From: an uncultured Verrucomicrobiota bacterium
GTDB lineage: Bacteria; Verrucomicrobiota; Verrucomicrobiia; Limisphaerales; UBA9464
Direction: 5' to 3'
Length of the DNA: 6,133 nucleotides
NCBI GenBank assembly: GCA_903925515.1
Contig: CAIYFP010000088.1
Location: 1-6,133 of the forward strand
A program made the position numbers and the translations under genes. The notes below the pieces were generated by a model. The model was not told the origin of the DNA. It saw only the letters and a list, made by a program, of their open reading frames with translations, and ran no database searches. Below, piece after piece: positions 1-5,922 of this stretch; positions within the stretch are counted from its first letter, which is position 1; each line of letters begins with the position of its first letter.

Positions 1-176
1 CTCGCTCACTCCTCGGCTTGCGCAAGCATCTGCTTCGCAATCACTTCCCTCCCAACTGAATCGATCCGGCTTAGCCGCGCTCAAGCACCTCGCATGGCTT
101 CCCTTCACCTCCCTGAGGCAGCACGCGACCACCTCGACCCCACATGTAGCCGGCGCACAGCCCGGCGTTTGTGGAA

Positions 177-203
177 CCACGAAATACACGAAACACACGA
201 AAA
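177..203. repeat. ACACGAAAN short tandem repeat
   Basis: Three consecutive 9-base units are visible: CCACGAAAT, ACACGAAAC and ACACGAAAA. The tract is A-rich in a GC-rich setting. Similar extragenic tracts of the ACCACGAAATACACGAAA type are, to my knowledge, frequent in Verrucomicrobiota and some other phyla; their function is not established. Confidence 0.75.
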
Positions 204-289
204 CCCGAGCCCTCAAGCCCAAGGCAAGGGATGCCGTATCGGGCGGTTCCTGTGCGGACGTTCCAACGTTAACGCCTATGGCCGGAGGC

Positions 290-356
290 CCTCACCCGGT
301 GGAAACATGGCAGAGCCGTCTCGGCCATGGCTGGATCACGTCCAGCGGCAGGATGC
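290..356 (-). repeat. Dispersed inverted repeat, copy A
   Basis: The minus strand of 290-323 matches the plus strand of 4810-4843 at 33 of 34 positions; the single difference is at 307 (T on the minus strand) versus C at 4826. Next to this core, a second matching block GCATCCTGCCGCTG (minus strand, within 342-356) corresponds to GCATGCTGCCGCTG at 4778-4791, separated from the core by 18 bases here and about 17-18 in the other copy. The segment between also holds a hairpin GCTGGA-TCACG-TCCAGC at 330-346. It is best read as one copy of a dispersed genomic repeat family; two copies in opposite orientation bracket the sigma/kinase pair. Confidence 0.85.
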
Positions 357-460
357 TGCTGCCACCTTCCATGAAGGCCGAATGAAAGTGGAAGCGGCTT
401 CCAGCCGCTTGCCCAGCATGCACCCGCGGCAGGATGGCGCTTCCACTCTGCCCCGGAGAC
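345..460. repeat. Modular hairpin-rich repeat block
   Basis: The 11-mer GCGGCAGGATG occurs at 345-355 and again at 426-436, exactly 81 bases apart, each followed by a CCAC-containing segment, so the block looks like a diverged duplication of one module. Between them lie two hairpins: CCTTC-CAT-GAAGG (365-377) and AAGCGGC-TTCCA-GCCGCTT (392-410), the latter with an overlapping alternative TGGAAG-CGG-CTTCCA (389-403). A related unit is recognisable on the opposite strand at about 4768-4792. No coding role is supported. Confidence 0.65.
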
Positions 461-612
461 GCTCGGAGGCGCGTCATCCTTCCCGCCGCGTGACCTCACA
501 GGCACCGCCGTGTTTGGGTGGAATCCAAGGCTCGACAAGGTGGCCCGACGCATTGCAAACACTCTTTGGCGTGCGCGGGAAGGCATCCCGGCTTGCGCGT
601 CAAGCGGTCCCC

Positions 613-622
613 GGAACGTTCC
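613..622. promoter_or_regulatory. 10-bp palindrome upstream of sigma gene
   Basis: GGAACGTTCC is a perfect 10-bp palindrome ending 21 bases before the sigma start codon. Its position would suit an operator or a 5' untranslated element, but a 10-bp palindrome can also arise by chance in GC-rich DNA. There is no recognisable Shine-Dalgarno sequence directly before the ATG at 644. Confidence 0.2.
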
Positions 623-643
623 CATGATCCTCCCTCCGCGCGC

Positions 644-1402
644 ATGAACTCCACGTCTCACGACGCGATCTCCGTTTCCGGTTTCGTCACCACGTCGTGG
701 ACCCTTGTCCGGCAGGCCGCGCAAGGCGGCGAGCAGCACTCGCGGGATGCATGGGAAACCCTGGCGCGGCGTTATTGGCGTCCCCTCTACCTGCATTGCC
801 GCCAACGCGGGGATCCGCCGGACGTTGCCGAGGACCGCGTCCAGGGCTTCTTCGCGGCCCTCCTCGATGGCGAGGGCCTTGCGGGGGTGATGGAGGATGA
901 TCCTTCGTTGCAAGACGGCGCCCAGCCTAGGTTGTTTCGAAGCTGGCTGCGGGCCTCGATGGACAACTTCCGCAGGGACGAGCACCGCAGGTCGCATGCC
1001 CTCAAGCGTCGGCCCGCCCAAGGCTTCGACCCGCGTGACGTGTCGCAGCTCGAGGCGGACATGGCGGCGCACGCCGCCGAGCCCATGGCCCGGTCCTTTG
1101 ACCGGCAGTGGGCCTCCTGCGTTCTCGACCAAGCCCGCGAGATCCTCCGCGATCGGTATCTTGCCCGGTCGAACGTCGAGAGGTTTGACATCTTCTGGCT
1201 GCACCTGCTGCCCGGGGTCGCCGTTTCCGACAGGTCTGCCCACGCCGCCGCGCTCGGGCTGGGACCCGAGGCCTTCGCCAACGCGGTTTCCAAGTTCCGC
1301 AGGGAATACGGCAAGGCCATCGACGATGTTGTCCGCGAGACCACGGCGAACGAGTCCGACGTGAAGTCCGAGATCCTTCGGTTGATCGAGGCCCTTGCAT
1401 GA
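644..1402 (+). CDS. ECF-type RNA polymerase sigma factor, kinase-linked
   Basis: The product (252 residues) should bind core RNA polymerase in the cytoplasm and direct it to specific promoters. The N-terminal FVTTSWTLVRQA (14-25) resembles the TTRWT-V-LA opening of the ECF-like sigma factors common in Planctomycetota and Verrucomicrobiota. Region 2 spans about 35-122: core-binding segment WETLARRYWRPLYLHCRQRG, acidic VAED (61-64) leading into QGFFAALL, and a basic region with FRSWLRASMDNFRRDEHRR. Region 4 lies at about 155-230, with a helix-turn-helix around AAALGLGPEAFANAVSKFRR (201-220). The linker between them is divergent. I chose ATG 644 because the conserved opening starts at residue 14; a GTG at 518 is in frame, but the extra 42 residues look non-coding. 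No Shine-Dalgarno is visible. The stop overlaps the kinase start by ATGA. No anti-sigma gene adjoins. Family assignment is firm; exact ECF group is not. Confidence 0.88.
   Translation: MNSTSHDAISVSGFVTTSWTLVRQAAQGGEQHSRDAWETLARRYWRPLYLHCRQRGDPPDVAEDRVQGFFAALLDGEGLAGVMEDDPSLQDGAQPRLFRSWLRASMDNFRRDEHRRSHALKRRPAQGFDPRDVSQLEADMAAHAAEPMARSFDRQWASCVLDQAREILRDRYLARSNVERFDIFWLHLLPGVAVSDRSAHAAALGLGPEAFANAVSKFRREYGKAIDDVVRETTANESDVKSEILRLIEALA
1388..1391 (+). promoter_or_regulatory. Ribosome binding site of the kinase gene
   Basis: GAGG lies inside the end of the sigma gene, seven bases before the ATG at 1399. With the ATGA start/stop overlap this supports 1399 as the kinase start and suggests translational coupling of the two genes. 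Confidence 0.6.
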
Positions 1403-4400
1403 GCGGTCGTTGCCCCGCCTGCGATGGCGTCCTGCCATGCCCCGGCGAACCCTGCCGGGCCTGCATGCTTCGCCTCGCCCTTTCCCATGCAGATTCCACC
1501 GGGGCCGCGACGTCTGCCCCGTCGCATGGCAGGGTCGGGCGTTACGAGCTTCGGGCGGTCGTTGGGTCGGGTGCGGCGGGCGTCGTTCACCGTGCATGGG
1601 ACCCGTTGCTTCGCCGCGAGGTCGCCATCAAGACGCTGCATCCCCACCTCGCGGGCGAGGCACTTCGCGTGCAACGGGACCGCTTCCGTCGCGAGGCCGA
1701 GATCGTCGCATGCCTGAATCATCCGCATGTCGTTCCGCTCCATGATCATGGCGAGCACGACGGGGCACCGTGGCATGTGCAAAGGTTCTTTCCCATGGGC
1801 GACCTCTCGAAAGTCGTCGCCTCGCCGGTCCCGGCCCGACGCGCCGCACGATGGCTTCGGGACCTTGCCGACGCGGTGGCGGAAGCCCACAAGCAGGGGG
1901 TGCTCCATCGCGACATCAAGCCGTCCAACGTGTTCCTCGACGAGCACGACGACGTCTTTCTTGGCGACTTTGGGATTGCCCGGGACCTGTCCGACGCCAC
2001 GCGTGTGAACACCGTCACGGGGCATGCCGTGGGCTCGCCGGGCTACATGGCCCCCGAGCAGGCCATGGGCTTGAACGACGTGGGGCCGGCCGCCGACATC
2101 CACGGGCTGGGCGCGTTGCTTTACCACCTGTTGACCGGCTTGCCGCCGTTCCGGGGAAGCACCACGGAATCAACCCTCCGGCTGGTGGTGGAGCAGGACC
2201 CGATCCCGGTCCGGCGTCTCAACCCGGCGGTGCCCGCCGACCTGGAAACAATTTGCCTCAAGTGCCTCGAGAAGGATCCAAGGCACCGTTATCGCAACGC
2301 GGTGGAGCTTCGCGACGACATGGATCGTTTCATGGAGGGTGCTCCCACCCATGCGAGGCCGTTGTCGGCGCCGGGCCGTGCGTGGCGATGGTGCCGTCGT
2401 AGGCCGTTGGTGGCCGGCATGGGCGTGGCCTTGATGGTCTCCATGGTTCTGGGCCTCGCGAGCACCACCGCCGCCATGGTCCGCATGCGTGCGACCGAAG
2501 CGGCCCGCAGGGTCGCGCGGGACGACCTTGCCTTCCAGCTGCTGGATGTCTGGTCCGGACGCCTTGAGCACCGGGCCGCGCTCGATTCCCTCGCGAGGCT
2601 GCTTCGCGAGGACCCAGGCCATGTCGCGGCCATGCGCCGGGCATGGAACATCCTCGACCGCGAGCGCATCCCCGTGCCGATGTTCGAGCTGGGCCCGCCG
2701 AACTGCCTTGCGGGCGTCTTTGATCGTTCCGGCGACCGCATCCTTCTCTGGTCCTCCGACTCCCGCATCGCGTTGTTCGATGCGAACAACGGCCGTGACA
2801 TGGGAGGGCAGGCACTCGCGAACAACGAGCGGGTGGTGGACATGGGATTCAGCCCGTCCGGCGACCATGCGTGGGTCCGGTATTCCGATGACGCGGTCCA
2901 GGCATGGTCCTTGCCGTCTTGGAGGCCTTATCCAGGAGCGGTCCCGCCCGAGTGGCATCCCGCACCGCCGCCGTTGCCGCCATCCATCTCGACGAATGGC
3001 GTCGTCGCACATGAATTCAGCCCGGACGGACGCCACGTGGTGCTGCGCAAGGGACCCAAGGCGCAAGAGTACGAGTTGATCGAGGTTGCCACCGGCCGCG
3101 CCATCAGGAAGTCGGAGGCTGGCGACCAACTCTTTGTTTGGCGAGGGAAGGGGATATTCCCCGGTCCGGGAGCGCCGTCCCGGATGCTCACATGGGCGGT
3201 GGACAGGGTGATGGTGCGGGACGTCGCCACTGGGCTCGCCGAGATGTCCTCGATCGATTGGGGCGTCCCCATCGAGTTCGCCTGCTTTCATCCCTCCGGC
3301 CGCAGGGCCATGGTCGCACCCTTGCAGGGGAGGCCGATGTTGTTTGCCGTCCCGGACCAGCCGCCTGCGGTCAGGCATCTGCAAACGGGGATGGACGTGG
3401 CGGGTGTGACGTACAGCCCGGATGGCAGGTGGCTCGCCGTCGAAAGCGGCACGAAGGGCGTCCAATGGCTTCCCTCCGGCGCGCTGGATGCCTCCGGGCC
3501 CCAGGGTCCTGAGCTCGAGGCATCGCGTTGGGTTGCATGGACGGACCATGGGATGCTGGCCGCCACCCTTGACGGCCAAGTCTTTCGTTGCTTCCCGGGC
3601 AGGTCCAACCCGGCCGTCGCGTTGGCGTTCAAGGCGTCCGGCCCGATCGCGGCCATCGCCGCCAGCCCGAACCGGCAGCATGTCGCGACCATCACCACGA
3701 ATGGCCGGGTTGAGTTGTGGGATGCGCGCCGGGACTCGGGGCGTCCGCTCGCGTCCAGCGTCCTGCCGGACGCCGTGTTGTCCCAAGGCATGGGCGACCC
3801 CGAGGGGGTAACGGGTTTCGCCTTCAGCCGGTCCGGCGGCCACTTGGCAATGAGCCTCAACGGAGGCCGGGCCGAGGCATGGAAGGTTCCATCCATGGGC
3901 CGCATCTCGCTTCAAGGCGGGCGTCCTTATGCCTTTGGGGCCGCGATCCATCCGACGCGTCCGGAGTTCGTCCTCGTGGACTTGGGAGGTCAAGTCTTGT
4001 CATGGCGCCTCGACGGGGGTGCGGCGCCTCAACCGCTGTCACTGGATGCCTTGCCGTTCGTGGGGCGCGCGACCTTTGACCGCACGGGGCGGCAGCTGGT
4101 GCTGGCGGCCATGGGAGGCCGTGTCCAAGTCCGGGCGTGGCCCCCGACGCATGGCACGCCTCACCTATGGAGCGAGGAGGGCGGCGCATGGCACGTTCGT
4201 TGCCTTGCCGCGTCCGACTCGTTCCTGCTCGGCACCACCCGGGGCACATTGGAACTTCGCTCCATCCCTAGGACATGGCCCGAGGCCCGTTGGACGCTGC
4301 CGGTGCAGGGCAACGTGAATTGGCTGGCAGTCGCGCCGGACGACTCTCGTGTCGCAGCGGGGATGAATTCTGGATTCATCTTCGAGATGGAGTTGCCCCC

Positions 4401-4626
4401 GGTGGGTCCTGCCCCGGAGTGGTTCGTGGACTGGGTCGAGGCACATGGGCGCGCCGCCATCCTCGTGGATCCCAATGGGCCCGGCTCCCAGTTCCGTCGC
4501 CTCGTGGCGATCCGAACCCGCATGGAAGCCCTCCGGGGCGACGATTTTTGGAGCCGCTGGGGCCGTGGCGCCGCCCGGCGCGAACTCGCCCCCGGAGCGG
4601 CCCCGGCCAATGCCGGCCAGCCATGA
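1399..4626 (+). CDS. Membrane Ser/Thr protein kinase with WD40-like propeller repeats
   Basis: The protein (1075 residues) is predicted to phosphorylate Ser/Thr on cytoplasmic targets. In order: a cysteine knuckle C5xxC8...C19xxC22, probably zinc-binding; a Hanks-type kinase domain at about 48-312 with glycine loop G56-S-G58-A-A-G61, catalytic K78, helix-C E99, HRDIKPSN (170-177, catalytic D172), DFG (190-192), APE (218-220), D233 and R297; one transmembrane helix at about 337-360 after the basic stretch RWCRRR; a helical, TPR-like segment at about 365-420; twelve or thirteen WD40-like blades at about 433-1000, with units such as FSPDGRHVVL, YSPDGRWLAV and GRVELWDARR; and a helical tail at about 1005-1060 (EWFVDWVEA, GDDFWSRW). 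All catalytic residues are present, so it should be active. Thr201, Thr205 and Thr207 are candidate activation-loop phosphosites. The propeller region should lie outside the membrane. The ATGA overlap with the sigma gene suggests a shared pathway. The sensed signal is unknown. Confidence 0.93.
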   Translation: MSGRCPACDGVLPCPGEPCRACMLRLALSHADSTGAATSAPSHGRVGRYELRAVVGSGAAGVVHRAWDPLLRREVAIKTLHPHLAGEALRVQRDRFRREAEIVACLNHPHVVPLHDHGEHDGAPWHVQRFFPMGDLSKVVASPVPARRAARWLRDLADAVAEAHKQGVLHRDIKPSNVFLDEHDDVFLGDFGIARDLSDATRVNTVTGHAVGSPGYMAPEQAMGLNDVGPAADIHGLGALLYHLLTGLPPFRGSTTESTLRLVVEQDPIPVRRLNPAVPADLETICLKCLEKDPRHRYRNAVELRDDMDRFMEGAPTHARPLSAPGRAWRWCRRRPLVAGMGVALMVSMVLGLASTTAAMVRMRATEAARRVARDDLAFQLLDVWSGRLEHRAALDSLARLLREDPGHVAAMRRAWNILDRERIPVPMFELGPPNCLAGVFDRSGDRILLWSSDSRIALFDANNGRDMGGQALANNERVVDMGFSPSGDHAWVRYSDDAVQAWSLPSWRPYPGAVPPEWHPAPPPLPPSISTNGVVAHEFSPDGRHVVLRKGPKAQEYELIEVATGRAIRKSEAGDQLFVWRGKGIFPGPGAPSRMLTWAVDRVMVRDVATGLAEMSSIDWGVPIEFACFHPSGRRAMVAPLQGRPMLFAVPDQPPAVRHLQTGMDVAGVTYSPDGRWLAVESGTKGVQWLPSGALDASGPQGPELEASRWVAWTDHGMLAATLDGQVFRCFPGRSNPAVALAFKASGPIAAIAASPNRQHVATITTNGRVELWDARRDSGRPLASSVLPDAVLSQGMGDPEGVTGFAFSRSGGHLAMSLNGGRAEAWKVPSMGRISLQGGRPYAFGAAIHPTRPEFVLVDLGGQVLSWRLDGGAAPQPLSLDALPFVGRATFDRTGRQLVLAAMGGRVQVRAWPPTHGTPHLWSEEGGAWHVRCLAASDSFLLGTTRGTLELRSIPRTWPEARWTLPVQGNVNWLAVAPDDSRVAAGMNSGFIFEMELPPVGPAPEWFVDWVEAHGRAAILVDPNGPGSQFRRLVAIRTRMEALRGDDFWSRWGRGAARRELAPGAAPANAGQP

Positions 4627-4628
4627 TC

Positions 4629-4647
4629 TTGGGTTGCATCAACCCAA
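4629..4647 (+). terminator. Hairpin just after the kinase stop
   Basis: TTGGGTTG-CAT-CAACCCAA forms a perfect 8-bp stem with a 3-base loop, starting two bases after the stop codon. No T-run follows (next bases AGACGGCC), so it is not a standard intrinsic terminator; it may stabilise the 3' end, act with a factor, or be part of a repeat. Confidence 0.4.
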
Positions 4648-4777
4648 AGACGGCCCTGGGGATGGGAGCCAAACCCATCGGGGATGCCCAACAACTCGCC
4701 CATGCTGCTAACCGCGCGCCCTCACGCGGCGCCACGCATGCCACACCTCCGTGCGCCCGTGGGCAACGTGGCATCGG

Positions 4778-4843
4778 CATGCTGCCGCTGTGGGTGGCCC
4801 GGCCTGAGGCGAGACGGCTCTGCCACGTTTCCACCGGGTGAGG
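4778..4843 (+). repeat. Dispersed inverted repeat, copy B
   Basis: The core 4810-4843 is the inverted partner of 290-323 (33 of 34 positions identical), and the block GCATGCTGCCGCTG at 4778-4791 matches the outer block of copy A. Just upstream, ATGCCAC (4738-4744) and GTGGCAT (4768-4774) form an inverted repeat with an inner GCCC-GT-GGGC stem. No coding role is supported. Confidence 0.85.
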
Positions 4844-5036
4844 TCACGGACGGATCCCACAGGGCCTTCTTGCCTTGATGGGACGGCCATGTCCTTGCCT
4901 TGAGGCCACCTTTCACACCCGTTCTTGGGTTGAATCGTTCTGGGTAAGGTCTGGCATTCCAAGGCACCCGACGTGGGGCAGCTTTTCCGTTCCGTGACCG
5001 GCTCCGCGAGGTCGTCGGGAAGGGATGACGTCTATC

Positions 5037-5061
5037 CCGGAAAGATTTCCAATCTTTTCGG
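5037..5061. repeat. A+T-rich 11-bp hairpin
   Basis: CCGGAAAGATT-TCC-AATCTTTTCGG pairs over 11 positions (ten Watson-Crick pairs plus one G-U at 5040/5058) with a 3-base loop. The A+T-rich stem stands out from the GC-rich surroundings. No T-run follows on either strand, so a classical terminator is not supported. It may be the palindromic core of a dispersed repeat. Confidence 0.55.
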
Positions 5062-5337
5062 ATGAATGGGCCATCCCGATTGCGTGCAAAGGGTTAGCGG
5101 CGCATGGCGCCAAAAACCGCCTAGCCCAAGTTCCTCAGCGGTTCGGCCCGCTCCATCCATCGGCTTTGCCGGGATTTCCAAAATCACGCCGCCGCAAAAC
5201 CACGCCGCTGTTTTCTCAGCTTCGTTTACCACCAGCCGCGAGTCCTTGGGCAGTCAAAACCCATGTTGAGCCAGGGAATGCGCCACGTCCGGGTCGGGCT
5301 TGGCCGCCGTCCGAAGGTTCGGCGTCACTTCCCGTTC

Positions 5338-5490
5338 CTATTCCTCAAACGGCACGCTCACGTCCATCGACACCCGCTGGGCCTTCCCGAACCGTTTCTC
5401 TATCTTGATGACGATCTCCCGGACCGTCGTGACGTCAGAACGATTCCTCGCGAACACCTCGAAGCCTTCGGACAGTCCCCGCGATGGTCT
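5338..5490 (-). pseudogene. Degraded IS4-type transposase fragment
   Basis: On the minus strand the translation GLSEGFEVFARNRSDVTT, followed by VREIVIKIEKRFGKAQRV and SMD, resembles the core of IS4/IS1634-like DDE transposases, where family members typically read GLPLAYEVFAGNR-DVTTVEEIV-KIE-KYGKA-RIWVMDRG around the second catalytic Asp. Only about 40 residues align. The conserved WVMDRG is degraded to VSMDVS, and a TAG stop follows seven codons after the Met-Asp pair. The segment upstream of GLSEG reads as Arg/Pro-rich sequence with no family likeness, so the frame is probably broken there or the homology ends. No terminal inverted repeats or target duplication could be recognised. It is a relic, not a functional element. 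The family call rests on remembered motif similarity. Confidence 0.6.
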
Positions 5491-5674
5491 CGGCTGTGGC
5501 CGCGGGCCGCCTCGTTGTTCCACTCGGCGACCCCGCAGTCTCATGGGTAGATGAGGGGACTCCAAGGATGCGAGGTCCCGGGTGTTCGAGCTGGGGTTCC
5601 CGCGGGTGCGGCTCGCCGGGGCTCGCCGGGTTTTGGATCAAACGATGGCCCGGGGCTTGCCAGGGAACTCAAGG

Positions 5675-5731
5675 GCATCCTGGATGGATGCAGGCCGATA
5701 GCCGGTGGTTGAGCGCAGCGTCACCGCCCCC
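5675..5731 (+). repeat. Dispersed repeat, TAGCCGGTGGTTGAGCG copy 1
   Basis: A small hairpin GCATCC-TGGAT-GGATGC (5675-5691) is followed by TAGCCGGTGGTTGAGCG (5699-5715). Positions 5699-5728 match 6097-6126 at 27 of 30. In this copy the closing arm has mutated, so the 8-bp stem seen in copy 2 is mostly lost. Sequences of this kind are, to my knowledge, common between genes in Planctomycetota and Verrucomicrobiota. Confidence 0.7.
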
Positions 5732-5843
5732 CAATCTCCTCGTAAGGCGGAGGGATTTTCTCGATCCACAAGCGGATGGGTCGCGGCAGGCTGCGTGCCA
5801 ACGCGCCATCGTGGCGGATGGGCATGAACCCCAGCATGGGCAT
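5721..5843 (-). CDS. Doubtful 40-codon ORF or gene remnant
   Basis: The minus strand from ATG at 5843 to TGA at 5721 reads MPMLGFMPIRHDGALARSLP and then RPIRLWIEKIPPPYEEIGGR. Its composition (Trp, Tyr, Ile, Glu, Lys mixed, few Arg/Pro runs) is more protein-like than other frames nearby. I do not recognise a family. A TGA lies in frame shortly upstream, inside the GCGTCATG repeat, so this could be the C-terminal end of a lost gene cut by a repeat, a small gene, or chance. No Shine-Dalgarno supports the start. Confidence 0.2.
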   Translation of the reverse strand: MPMLGFMPIRHDGALARSLPRPIRLWIEKIPPPYEEIGGR

Positions 5844-5862
5844 CCCCGAGACTGCATTCTTT

Positions 5863-5886
5863 GCGTCATGGCGTCATGGCGTGAGG
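5863..5886. repeat. GCGTCATG tandem octamer
   Basis: GCGTCATG GCGTCATG GCGTGAGG: two perfect 8-base units and a third diverged one. It resembles the widespread extragenic CTTTGCGTC-N-TTGCGTGAGG type of repeat. No function is known to me. Confidence 0.55.
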
Positions 5887-5922
5887 AATTCCCCCAATCC
5901 ACGCGTAGGCAGTTTTTCGGTT

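Larger units (their letters stand above)
1..643. other. Gene-free upstream region with repeats
   Basis: I see no convincing gene here. The frame on the plus strand stays open from the left edge to about 627, but its translation is low-complexity and runs straight through dispersed repeats, so it is probably an artefact of high GC. Items visible are a 12-bp perfect palindrome GCTTGCGCAAGC at 16-27, the 9-bp repeat at 177-203, the modular repeat block at about 290-460, a small hairpin CGGGA/TCCCG at 576-590 and the palindrome at 613-622. No clear -35/-10 promoter pair for the downstream sigma gene could be identified. The end of an upstream gene may lie outside the window. Confidence 0.6.

Noticed and set aside
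177..203. Possible CRISPR array
   Set aside because: Units are 9 bases with no spacers; this is a short tandem repeat.
94..627. 177-codon plus-strand open frame before the sigma gene
   Set aside because: It runs through the ACACGAAAN tract and the modular hairpin repeats; part of its translation recurs near 4700-4840 on the opposite strand only because the DNA repeat does.
518..643. GTG at 518 as an earlier sigma start
   Set aside because: The 42 added residues do not resemble sigma sequence, and the conserved opening (residues 14-25) fits the ATG at 644.
269..1597. 442-residue minus-strand open frame overlapping the sigma gene
   Set aside because: It lies antisense to the well-supported sigma gene and crosses the 290-460 repeats; the translation has no recognisable domain. 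Long antisense frames are expected at this GC content.
787..2127. 446-residue minus-strand open frame spanning sigma and kinase genes
   Set aside because: Antisense shadow across two real genes, with no recognisable motif.
2170..3993. 607-residue minus-strand open frame inside the kinase gene
   Set aside because: It is antisense to the kinase, which shows all catalytic motifs and blade repeats; the antisense product is Arg/Gly/Pro-rich without a domain.
5099..5116. GGCGC-ATG-GCGCC hairpin with an adjacent A-run as a terminator
   Set aside because: The A-run follows the hairpin on the plus strand and precedes it as T on the minus strand, so neither orientation gives stem then T-run.
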